This document shows, in pieces, positions 36,258-44,300 of a DNA stretch of 64,000 nt; position 1 is the stretch's first letter; the number at the start of each line of letters is the position of its first letter. The notes beneath the pieces are model-generated. The model was not told the DNA's origin. It made no database searches and worked only from the letters and a program-made list of their open reading frames with translations. The DNA is from Rhizobium chutanense (GTDB lineage Bacteria; Pseudomonadota; Alphaproteobacteria; Rhizobiales; Rhizobiaceae): assembly GCF_002531935.1 (NCBI RefSeq), contig NZ_NWSV01000009.1, forward strand, positions 124,001 through 188,000. The letters run 5' to 3'. The position numbers were made by a program, and so were the translations under genes.

Positions 36258-38075
36258 ATGCCACACGACACGCCCTTGATTTCAACAATCGTCGGCGGCC
36301 TCGTGCTGGCATTCATCTTCGGCGCCTTCGCCCATCGGCTGCGCATGCCGCCGCTGGTGGGCTATCTGATCGCCGGCGTGCTGGTCGGGCCGCATACGCC
36401 GGGATATGTGGCCGATCAGAGCCTGGCGCCGGAGCTTGCCGAAATCGGCGTCATCCTGCTGATGTTCGGTGTCGGGCTGCACTTCTCCCTGAAAGACCTG
36501 CTGTCGGTGCGCGGCATCGCAGTGCCCGGCGCCATCGCCCAGATCGCCTTTGCCACCCTGCTCGGCTGGGGGCTCGGCGCCTTCATGGGCTGGCCGACCG
36601 GCGGCAGCCTGGTCTTCGGCCTGGCGCTTTCGGTCGCCTCCACCGTGGTGCTGTTGAAGGCGCTGCAGGAGCGGCGCCTGGTCGAGACGGAGCGCGGCCG
36701 GATCGCCGTCGGCTGGCTGATCGTCGAAGATCTCGCCATGGTGCTGGCGCTGGTGCTGATCCCGGCCGCCGCCAGCATCGGCGGTGAGGGTCACGCGCCT
36801 GTCGAGCCGCTCTCGGCCGGGCTCAACCGCCTGTTCGGGCTCGATCTCGGCATCGGCGGCATGATCGCCATGACGCTGGTGAAGGTGGCGCTGTTCGTGG
36901 CGCTGATGCTGGTCTTCGGCCGCAAGCTCATTCCGTGGACAATGCACCGCATCGCCCATACCGGGTCGCGCGAGCTGTTCCGGCTCGGCGTGCTGGCGAT
37001 CGCCCTCGGCGTCGCTTTCGGGGCGGCAAAGCTCTTCGGCGTGTCACTGGCGCTCGGCGCCTTCTTTGCCGGCATGGTGCTGGCCGAAAGCGAGCTCAGC
37101 CATCGCGCCGCGCAGGAAAGCCTGCCGCTGCGCGACGCCTTCGCCGTGCTGTTCTTCGTCTCGGTCGGCATGCTGTTCGATCCGAACATCCTGATCGACA
37201 AGCCGCTGCCGATTCTGGCCACCATCTTCATCATCGTCATCGGCAAGTCCGTCGCAGCGCTGCTGATCGTGCTCGCCTTCAAGAAGCCGCTCGGCACGGC
37301 GCTGACGATTTCGGCCAGCCTCGGCCAGATCGGCGAATTCTCCTTCATCCTCGCCGCCCTCGGCGTCGAACTCGGGCTGCTGCCGGGGGAAGGCCGCGAT
37401 CTGATCCTTGCCGGCGCCATCATCTCGATCATCCTCAATCCGCTGCTGTTCTTCCTCTGCGACCGCATGCGTCCGTTTTTCGAAGGCGCAAAGCGTGAAG
37501 ATGTCGTGGCGGATCCTGCCGCTGCAGACGCGATCGCGGCGCAGGAGGAGACGCCGCCCGAAGACGACGAGGTGCACCCGACGGCGCTCAGCGGCCACGC
37601 CATTCTCGTCGGCTACGGGCGGGTCGGCAGCATCGTCGGACAGAATCTCAAATCCTCGGCCACACCATTTCTGGTCATCGAGGATTCCGACAAGCGCATC
37701 GGCGAGCTGAAGGCGCAGGGCGTCGAAACCCTGATGGGCAATGCGGTGATGCGGGAAACGCTCGACCTCGCCAATCTTGCCGGCGCCCGCAGCATTGCCA
37801 TCGCCATTCCGAACGCCTTCGAGGCCTGCCGCATCACCGAGCAGGCGCGCAGCGTCAATCCGTCGATCCTCATCGTCGCCCGCGCCCATTCCGACGCCGA
37901 GGTCGATGAATTGAAGCACTATGGCGCCGACACCGTCATCATGGGTGAGCGTGAAATCGCGCTTGGCATGGTTGACCGGCTCGCCCAAGTGCATCATGAG
38001 AGTGTGCCCTATGAAGACGGGCATGGGCCTGATACAATTATGCCTGCGGATGAACCTCCGCCGCAAAGAGAATGA
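36258..38075 (+). CDS. CPA2 family cation/proton antiporter with TrkA-N domain (YbaL/KefB-like)
   Basis: This 605-residue protein has about 12 membrane helices in residues 10-415 (sodium/hydrogen exchanger fold) with MGPHTPGYV-like loop and LGAFFAGMVLAESELSHRAA. A short acidic linker (about 425-445) leads to an NAD-binding TrkA-N domain with HAILVGYGRVGSIVGQNL (about 448-465). Relatives exchange K+ or Na+ for protons and can be gated by nucleotides or glutathione adducts. The layout is closest to YbaL. It is divergent from the XRE gene. Confidence 0.92.
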   Translation: MPHDTPLISTIVGGLVLAFIFGAFAHRLRMPPLVGYLIAGVLVGPHTPGYVADQSLAPELAEIGVILLMFGVGLHFSLKDLLSVRGIAVPGAIAQIAFATLLGWGLGAFMGWPTGGSLVFGLALSVASTVVLLKALQERRLVETERGRIAVGWLIVEDLAMVLALVLIPAAASIGGEGHAPVEPLSAGLNRLFGLDLGIGGMIAMTLVKVALFVALMLVFGRKLIPWTMHRIAHTGSRELFRLGVLAIALGVAFGAAKLFGVSLALGAFFAGMVLAESELSHRAAQESLPLRDAFAVLFFVSVGMLFDPNILIDKPLPILATIFIIVIGKSVAALLIVLAFKKPLGTALTISASLGQIGEFSFILAALGVELGLLPGEGRDLILAGAIISIILNPLLFFLCDRMRPFFEGAKREDVVADPAAADAIAAQEETPPEDDEVHPTALSGHAILVGYGRVGSIVGQNLKSSATPFLVIEDSDKRIGELKAQGVETLMGNAVMRETLDLANLAGARSIAIAIPNAFEACRITEQARSVNPSILIVARAHSDAEVDELKHYGADTVIMGEREIALGMVDRLAQVHHESVPYEDGHGPDTIMPADEPPPQRE

Positions 38076-38129
38076 GAGATTGGCGCGCTTTTGAGCCGAT
38101 ACGGGAGTGACATCGCCGGGACGGAGAAG

Positions 38130-38507
38130 ATGGAGCTGGACCAGCACCGTCTGACCAACCGTGTCGCCGCCGCCCTGCTCATCGCCATCCTTGCCTATCT
38201 CGGCCTGCTTTTCGGCGGCAATCTGATCATCTCACCGACTGCTGCCGTCAATACGCTGTCCTCTTCCGGCCGGGATCCGCAGCCGCCGCAGCTGACTGCG
38301 CGCGACGCCGTGCGCGGGTTGCTTGCCACCGAGCGCAAGCTTGCGCCAAAGCAGGCCGCTCACGACAGCGGATCGCCCGCCCTCGCGGCCGCCCCGGCTC
38401 TCGATTTCGCCGGCTGGAACACGTCAGCCGCTTTTCCGGCATCCGAAGTTCTGCTTCATGCCGCGGTCTCCAAGGCCCATCAGCCGCGCGCGCCGCCGGC
38501 TGCCTGA
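38130..38507 (+). CDS. small membrane-anchored protein of unknown function
   Basis: This 125-residue protein has one membrane helix at about residues 12-30 (AAALLIAILAYLGLLFGGNL) and a long Pro/Ala-rich outer part that looks disordered. I know no family for it. It lies 54 bases after the antiporter gene and 84 bases before secDF on the same strand. The ATG at 38130 has GGAG upstream. Confidence 0.65.
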   Translation: MELDQHRLTNRVAAALLIAILAYLGLLFGGNLIISPTAAVNTLSSSGRDPQPPQLTARDAVRGLLATERKLAPKQAAHDSGSPALAAAPALDFAGWNTSAAFPASEVLLHAAVSKAHQPRAPPAA

Positions 38508-38591
38508 CGTCTGCGCCGAGCGCGCTTCCGACATTTGACGACATGCCGCCAGCGCCCGAACGCCGGCCCCCGATTATCTAAGGAATACAAC

Positions 38592-41141
38592 ATGCGTACT
38601 TCACCATGGCTGGTGTTCACCTATACGGTGATCATCTTTCTCGGCCTATTGATCGCCCTGCCGAACGTCCTGCCGCAATCCACCCTCCAGCGCATCCCGG
38701 CATGGCTGCCGCATGAACAGGTGTCGCTCGGCCTCGACCTTCGCGGCGGCTCGCATCTCGTTCTGGAAGTCGACGAAGCGGATCTGACCAAGGAGCGGCT
38801 GCAATCGCTGCTGCAGGACGCACGCCGCGTGCTGCGCGAAAAGGGCATCCAGCCGAAGGCCGTCGTGCGCAACCAGAACCAGATCGTCGTGACGCTCGCC
38901 GATGCCACCCAGAGCGATGCCGCCGTCACCGACCTCAAGACGCTCGCCAATCCGATCAGCACCGGCCTCAGCGCCGGTCAGGCGGATCTGGATGTCACCG
39001 CCAACGGCGCCACCATCACCATCGGCTTCTCGCCGGCCGGCGTCTCCGCCAATGTCGACAACGCCGTCCAGCAGAGCCTTGAAGTCATTCGCCAGCGCGT
39101 CGACCAGGTCGGCGTCTCCGAACCGACCATCCAGCGCATCGGCGCCAACCGCGTGCTCGTCCAGCTTCCGGGTACGCAGGACCCGTCGCGCCTGCGCCAG
39201 CTTCTGGGCTCCACGGCGAAGATGTCGTTCCACATGGTGGCGCCGAACAATCAGCCCGGCCCGGGCATCACCATGATGCAGGACGAAGAAGGCCGGTCCT
39301 ATGCTGTTCTCGACCGTGTCGAAATCTCCGGCGACCGCCTTTCGGACGCCCGCGTCAGCTTCGATCCGAACACGCATGAGCCGGTCGTCAGCTTCCGCTT
39401 CGATAGCGCCGGCGCCACCCGCTTTGCCGATATCACCCGCCAGAATGTCGGCAATCCCTTCGCCATCGTCCTCGACGACAAGGTGTTGAGCGCCCCCAAT
39501 ATCCGCGAGCCGATCACCGGCGGTTCCGGCCAGATCTCCGGCAACTTCTCGGCCGACAGCGCAACGACGCTTGCCGCCATGCTGCGCGCCGGCGCCCTGC
39601 CCGCCAAACTGACGGTCATCGAGGAACGCACCGTCGGCGCCGACCTCGGCGCCGATGCCATCAAGATGGGTATTTATTCCGGCCTCGTCGGCTTTGCGCT
39701 CGTCGCACTCTTCATCTTCGTTCTCTACGGCACCTGGGGCATCCTGGCGAATGTGGCGCTCTTGATCCACACGATCCTGACCTTCTCGGCGCTGACGCTG
39801 GTGGGGGCGACGCTGACCCTGCCAGGCATTGCCGGTGTCGTTCTCGGCATCGGCCTTGCGGTCGATGCCAACGTCCTCATCAATGAGCGTATTCGTGAAG
39901 AAACCCGCAAGGGCAAGAGCGCCTTTGCCGCCATCGATACCGGCTTCAACCGTGCCTATTCGACCATTATCGACGGCAACATGACAGCCCTGATCGCGGC
40001 CGCCATCCTGTTCTACTTCGGTTCCGGGCCGGTTCGCGGCTTCGCCGTGACCATGGCGCTCGGCCTGATCATCTCGATGTTCACCTCGGTCGCCTTCGTT
40101 CGCGTCGCGATGATCGAGATCACCCGCCGCCGCAAGTTCAAGGTGCTGAACATCCGGCCGCTGATCCCCTTCAGCCCTTACGACAAGCACATCCAGTTCA
40201 TGAAGGCGCGCTTCTTCGGCGTCACCGTTTCGGCGCTGCTGTCGATCGCCTCCATCGTGCTCTTCATCCATCCCGGCCTCAACTATGGCGTCGACTTCCG
40301 CGGCGGCATCCAGATGTCCGTCAAGACTCAAGGGGCGGCCGATCTTGCGAAGTTCCGCGAGGGTCTTGATAGTCTCGGCCTCGGCGAAATCACGCTGCAG
40401 ACCTTCGGCGACAACAGCAGCATTCTTGTGCGCGCCCAACGGCAGGAAGGCGGCGAAGAGGCACAGACTGCGGCGGTGACCAAGCTGAAGGCCGAAGTCG
40501 CCAAGATCGACCCGAACGCCACTGTCGAAGGCACCGACGTCATCGGTCCGAAGGTCAGCGGCGAACTTGCCTCGGCCGGCATCAAATCGGTCCTGATCGC
40601 CAGCCTGGCGATGCTCATCTATATCTGGGTGCGGTTCGAATGGCCGTTTGCCGTCGGCGCCATCGTCACGCTGGTGCTCGACGTCACCAAGGCGATCGGC
40701 TTCTTCGCGATCACCGGCCTCGACTTCAACCTGACGGCCATCGCCGCCGTCCTGACGCTCGTCGGTTATTCGGTGAACGACAAGGTGGTGGTCTACGACC
40801 GTATGCGCGAAAACATGCGCCTCTACAAATCGATGCCGCTGCGCGAAATCATCGACAAGTCGATCAACGAAACCCTGGCACGAAGCCTCTACACCAATGC
40901 GACGGCCTTCCTCGCCCTGGTGCCGATGGCGATCTGGGGCGGCAGCGCCGTCTCGAGCTTCGCCATCCCGATGGTCTTCGGCATTCTCGTCGCCGGCGCC
41001 TCTTCGATCTTCATCGCAGCCCCGATCCTGCTCTTCCTCGGCGACTGGCGCCGCCGCCACGCCAAGGCGGCATCGGGAGACGATACGGCCGTTGAAATCA
41101 TCCCGCCGGAACAGGGGCGCTCCCGCAAGTCGGCAAGCTAA
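38592..41141 (+). CDS. secDF: fused preprotein translocase subunit SecDF
   Basis: This 849-residue protein joins SecD and SecF. The SecD part (about 1-520) has an N-terminal membrane helix, the periplasmic P1 domain with VSLGLDLRGGSHLVLEVDEA, and five more helices with GIAGVVLGIGLAVDANVLIN. The SecF part (about 535-830) starts with its own helix and FRGGIQMSVKTQG, and has VGYSVNDKVVVYDRMRENM. SecDF uses the proton gradient to pull proteins across the inner membrane after SecA/SecYEG. The ATG at 38592 has AAGGAA upstream, and a terminator follows the gene. Confidence 0.96.
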   Translation: MRTSPWLVFTYTVIIFLGLLIALPNVLPQSTLQRIPAWLPHEQVSLGLDLRGGSHLVLEVDEADLTKERLQSLLQDARRVLREKGIQPKAVVRNQNQIVVTLADATQSDAAVTDLKTLANPISTGLSAGQADLDVTANGATITIGFSPAGVSANVDNAVQQSLEVIRQRVDQVGVSEPTIQRIGANRVLVQLPGTQDPSRLRQLLGSTAKMSFHMVAPNNQPGPGITMMQDEEGRSYAVLDRVEISGDRLSDARVSFDPNTHEPVVSFRFDSAGATRFADITRQNVGNPFAIVLDDKVLSAPNIREPITGGSGQISGNFSADSATTLAAMLRAGALPAKLTVIEERTVGADLGADAIKMGIYSGLVGFALVALFIFVLYGTWGILANVALLIHTILTFSALTLVGATLTLPGIAGVVLGIGLAVDANVLINERIREETRKGKSAFAAIDTGFNRAYSTIIDGNMTALIAAAILFYFGSGPVRGFAVTMALGLIISMFTSVAFVRVAMIEITRRRKFKVLNIRPLIPFSPYDKHIQFMKARFFGVTVSALLSIASIVLFIHPGLNYGVDFRGGIQMSVKTQGAADLAKFREGLDSLGLGEITLQTFGDNSSILVRAQRQEGGEEAQTAAVTKLKAEVAKIDPNATVEGTDVIGPKVSGELASAGIKSVLIASLAMLIYIWVRFEWPFAVGAIVTLVLDVTKAIGFFAITGLDFNLTAIAAVLTLVGYSVNDKVVVYDRMRENMRLYKSMPLREIIDKSINETLARSLYTNATAFLALVPMAIWGGSAVSSFAIPMVFGILVAGASSIFIAAPILLFLGDWRRRHAKAASGDDTAVEIIPPEQGRSRKSAS

Positions 41142-41165
41142 AATTTGCTGTTGACGCATGCTTGA

Positions 41166-41203
41166 AGAGGGCGCCGGTTGCAGAGCCGGCGCCCTCTTTC
41201 TAT
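41166..41203 (+). terminator. intrinsic terminator of secDF
   Basis: A perfect 12-bp stem (41166-41177 with 41186-41197) is followed by TTCTATTG on the plus strand, 24 bases past the secDF stop codon. Confidence 0.8.
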
Positions 41204-41311
41204 TGTCGGTGACTGCAAGGATAAAATCATGCAGCCTTTCAAAGGATTACAGCGTCCCTTGCGCGTCTGAAAAGAAACGCGGCGCTGCCACAGAGATCGG
41301 GAACCCGTAAG

Positions 41312-42028
41312 ATGTCATCCGACCCGAAGAGACAATCGGAACCCAATATTGCCGGCGACAGCGAGGAGCGCATCAAACGATTTCTCGCGACCGCCTCGCA
41401 CGACCTGCAATCGCCGCTGCGCCATATCGCCATGTATGCCGAGCTGTTGCTCGACGACCTCGGGGAAACGCTCGATGGCGAACAGCTTCAGAGCCTCAGG
41501 ATGATCATGGAGAAAGCGCAAACCGCGCAACGCCTCACCAAGGCATTGATGAGCCTTGCCGGCGGAGCTCCTCAGGTGGCACCCGAAGAGGTAGATCTGC
41601 AAGCGCTCTCCGAAAATGTCTGGGGCGAGCTGACCGATGAAATCGAGATCGGCGATGCGACGCTTGAAAGCGAGGGCCTGCCCTCCATCCGCACCGACCC
41701 TGCCCTGCTCGGCCTGGTGCTGAGACATGTGCTGGCCAACGCGCTGACCTTTCGCAGCGAATCGCCGCTGCATGTAGCGATTGCGGCGGAGCGAAAGGGA
41801 ACGGATTGGTTCATCCGGATTTCCGACAATGGGACGGGCATCGATCCCGCCTATCGCGAGCGGATATTCGAGCCGTTCTGGAAATTGCCGAAGGCGGGAA
41901 CGATCCAGGGCGCGGGCCTCGGATTGACGACGGCGCGGGAATTTCTGACCGCGCTTGGCGGCGATATCGGCCTGGAAGATTCGGATGCAAGCGGCAGCCG
42001 TTTCATCATCCGCCTTCCGATTGCCTGA
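41312..42028 (+). CDS. soluble histidine kinase without sensor domain
   Basis: This 238-residue protein consists of just a dimerisation/phosphoacceptor domain and an ATPase domain. His30 is the likely phosphorylation site (LATASHDLQSPLRHIAMYAE). The N box is diverged (HVLANALTFRSES) and the G boxes are clear (ISDNGTGIDPAYRERIFEPF, then GAGLGLTTAREFL). The HDLQSPLR type of H box is typical of phytochrome-like kinases. With no sensor region it must take its input from a partner. It is convergent with the response regulator at 42077, a plausible partner. Confidence 0.9.
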   Translation: MSSDPKRQSEPNIAGDSEERIKRFLATASHDLQSPLRHIAMYAELLLDDLGETLDGEQLQSLRMIMEKAQTAQRLTKALMSLAGGAPQVAPEEVDLQALSENVWGELTDEIEIGDATLESEGLPSIRTDPALLGLVLRHVLANALTFRSESPLHVAIAAERKGTDWFIRISDNGTGIDPAYRERIFEPFWKLPKAGTIQGAGLGLTTAREFLTALGGDIGLEDSDASGSRFIIRLPIA

Positions 42029-42066
42029 GGCTCAAGCCTTTCCCTCGGGAAAGGCTTGAGCCTTTG
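42029..42066. terminator. bidirectional terminator between kinase and response regulator
   Basis: A perfect 15-bp stem (42029-42043 with 42048-42062) with a CTCG loop starts right after the kinase stop codon and is followed by TTTGCC on the plus strand. Confidence 0.7.
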
Positions 42067-42076
42067 CCGTCGCGCT

Positions 42077-42514
42077 TTAGATGCTGTAATCGTCCTTCCA
42101 GAAATCCGGGACGTCATAATTCACATATTCGCGGATGATGTGCTGCAGCGTCTGGGCATCGATTTCATCCTTGCCGATGCGGAAATCGACGCCGTAATCG
42201 GGGAATTCCTGGAAATAGCCGCCCGATATATCGGTCGAGACGACGCCGATCGGGCCGGTATAGCCGATACCGCGCAGTTCCGGCACCGTTTCGCGGAAAT
42301 CGGCGTTCGGCAGAAGGCGGTTGTCGAGCAGGATGAGATCGAAACGCGCCAGGCGGATCTTTTCCAGCGCGTCACCGATCGATGGTGAATATTCAACCTC
42401 GACGGCCGGCTCGGAGAGATCGGCGATCTTCTTCTTGAGCGCACGGAATTCGATGAATTCGTCGTCGACAAAAAGAACCTTCACGGCGTTCCTTCGGCCC
42501 GCTTCGGTGATCAT
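42077..42514 (-). CDS. single-domain response regulator
   Basis: This 145-residue protein is a receiver domain with Asp17-Asp18 and the likely phosphoacceptor Asp64 (FDLILLDNRLLPNADFRETV). The C-terminus (about residues 120-145) is an extra acidic and aromatic tail (VNYDVPDFWKDDYSI). There is no output domain, so it works by protein contact. It faces the soluble kinase gene tail to tail and lies 30 bases downstream of the LuxR-type gene on the same strand. Confidence 0.9.
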   Translation of the reverse strand: MITEAGRRNAVKVLFVDDEFIEFRALKKKIADLSEPAVEVEYSPSIGDALEKIRLARFDLILLDNRLLPNADFRETVPELRGIGYTGPIGVVSTDISGGYFQEFPDYGVDFRIGKDEIDAQTLQHIIREYVNYDVPDFWKDDYSI

Positions 42515-42544
42515 CGTCTTAATTCCCCAATCCCGAAACCAGCT

Positions 42545-43249
42545 TCACGTAACCAAACCGTTTCTCAAGGCGATCGCCACCATATGAACGCGGTTGACAG
42601 CGTCAAGTTTGCGCGCGGCCGCGGTGATGTGCGAATTGACCGTATGTTCGGAAAGACCGAGAATGATCGCGATCTCAGCCGACGTCTTGCCTTCGCTCGT
42701 CCATTTGACGATTTCCGATTCGCGCTGGGTCAGCCGCCCGGACATTTCCGGCGTCAGGATTTCCTCGTAAAGCTTGTCGAAAATGCGCATGGCGTCGAGA
42801 AGCATGTCGGCGATTTCGCTCTGATCCGGCTCCTGACGCTCGCCGCTGAGCACCAGGCAATAGCGCCGCCCCTCCGGAGTGAACAACGGGATGAACAGAA
42901 AGACGCCGCTCAGGAACTCGTTGAATACGAGATCGGACCGATAATCTTCCGGCCGTGCGCCCCTGCCATGAACCGGCGTTGCCAGAAACTGGGCCGATTT
43001 TGCCCGGACAGTGCCGAGTGTTTCCTTCAACGTCGCAATGAAAAGGCCGACACGCCGTTCGGCGACATTGGTGATGACGATATCGCGTTCACCGAAAGGC
43101 GCCGAAGCCTCGGAAATGCGGGCCAGCACGAAATTATCGAAATTGTAGTGCTGCGCCGCCGACTTCAGCAGCCGGAAAAAATCGGTGCGGTTGATCGCCC
43201 GGCTGAGCTCCGGTCCGGCATGAAAGGGAATTGCCGGGGCATTATTCAT
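42545..43249 (-). CDS. LuxR-type transcriptional regulator
   Basis: This 234-residue protein has an N-terminal autoinducer-binding-like domain (about residues 10-160) and a C-terminal LuxR HTH (about 170-230) with LTQRESEIVKWTSEGKTSAE and LGLSEHTVNSHITAAARKLD. The layout is that of VisN/VisR and of LuxR solos. No luxI-like gene is present in the window. Its own upstream region is long (474 bases) and it precedes the response regulator at 42077. The ATG at 43249 or the GTG at 43255 could be the start; both follow GGAGAGG. Confidence 0.88.
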   Translation of the reverse strand: MNNAPAIPFHAGPELSRAINRTDFFRLLKSAAQHYNFDNFVLARISEASAPFGERDIVITNVAERRVGLFIATLKETLGTVRAKSAQFLATPVHGRGARPEDYRSDLVFNEFLSGVFLFIPLFTPEGRRYCLVLSGERQEPDQSEIADMLLDAMRIFDKLYEEILTPEMSGRLTQRESEIVKWTSEGKTSAEIAIILGLSEHTVNSHITAAARKLDAVNRVHMVAIALRNGLVT

Positions 43250-43729
43250 TCCCACTCGTCCTCTCCTCCGCCAATGCCTCCAATCCCGAAATCTTGGGAT
43301 ATACGTCTTAAACGCGAAGAGCTACAAAAATTGCGAGACGATTGATGACGGAGATCGAAAACGGGGACTTTCGATATCTAAGGCGGAAATCATCAATTAT
43401 CTCAACTACAGGTGATGCACGGGTTTAATTTACTGAGGGCAGTAGTTCTTACCTGGGTGTCGTATTCTTCGCGCATTCAACATCCATGAATGCGCGAAGG
43501 CAGTGCCAGACGTAAGCGCCAGAGAGAGCCGACAAGCCCATTCAGCTAAGGGGTTGGCTGATGTTCGTGGCGGCGAACACGGGTTGATCGGTTCTCTCAA
43601 CGCTTATTTTGCGTCGCATTTCCTTCGCATCGGTTGCATCTTGTGATGCGTCCTCGACCTTGTCAATCGCGGCTTGTCATATGGCAGGGACAAAGGACAG
43701 GGAACGGCTTGGCGGGCTTACGCCGTTTC
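43250..43729. other. 480-base intergenic region with a strong palindrome
   Basis: No gene can be supported here. The part next to the LuxR-type gene must hold its promoter. A perfect 13-bp inverted repeat (43467-43479 with 43487-43499, CTTCGCGCATTCA) stands alone in the middle with no T-run on either side. Confidence 0.5.
43467..43499. repeat. perfect 13-bp inverted repeat
   Basis: The arms CTTCGCGCATTCA and TGAATGCGCGAAG flank a 7-nt spacer. It is too long and symmetric to be a usual LuxR-type box and has no poly-T to make it a terminator. Confidence 0.6.
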
Positions 43730-44107
43730 CTACAGCTCAAGATTGAGAAGAATGCCGGCAAGGTCAAGCGGCTTTTCCAGATAGACATCGGCGCCGGCGG
43801 CAAGTGAGCGCGCTCGGTCCTCGGCCGCATCCGATCCGCTGCAGACGGCAAGCCGCATTGCTTTGAAACGATCGTCCAGGCGCAGCCTGCTCACCAGACC
43901 GATGCCGCTGTCGAGCGGCATGTAAAGATCGGCGACCAGCAGTTCCGGCAGAGCCCAGCCTTCCGCCGCGCGCTGTTCCAGCGCCGCCAGCGCCGTCTCG
44001 GCGGTCGAAAAACAGAATAGGTCGACCTCTAGCTGCTGCTTCCTGCGGATATAGTCGAGATAGAAGAGATCATCCCTGCTGTCATCGACGTAAATTATGG
44101 TAGGCAT
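43730..44107 (-). CDS. single-domain response regulator
   Basis: This 125-residue receiver has Asp8-Asp9 and probable phosphoacceptor Asp60 (ELLVADLYMPLDSGIGLVSR), and Lys in VYLEKPLDLAG. It is a stand-alone protein with no output domain. It is divergent from the membrane kinase at 44301, with 193 bases between them, so the two may be controlled together and act as a pair. Confidence 0.9.
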   Translation of the reverse strand: MPTIIYVDDSRDDLFYLDYIRRKQQLEVDLFCFSTAETALAALEQRAAEGWALPELLVADLYMPLDSGIGLVSRLRLDDRFKAMRLAVCSGSDAAEDRARSLAAGADVYLEKPLDLAGILLNLEL

Positions 44108-44300
44108 TCAGCACCGTGATTGGATATTGTTCGAATGAACTTCGCTGTCCTTCAACGTCACGATATCGCGATTTCACGAAAATTCGATCCATCTTATCGA
44201 AAAATCATTTCGCGAAAAGCGCGGCGCCGCCCTCCACTGCCTATTGAGTATTCCTCGATTTCGGAAAAAATGGCGACGCGAAGCGAGGAGGACACGACGG

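Noticed and set aside
38646..41159. 837-codon open frame on the minus strand opposite secDF
   Set aside because: It mirrors the codon structure of secDF and its protein has no recognisable domain.
42545..43249. Quorum-sensing LuxR/LuxI pair
   Set aside because: The LuxR-type protein has no luxI-like gene nearby and its N-terminal domain is closer to VisN/VisR-type regulators.
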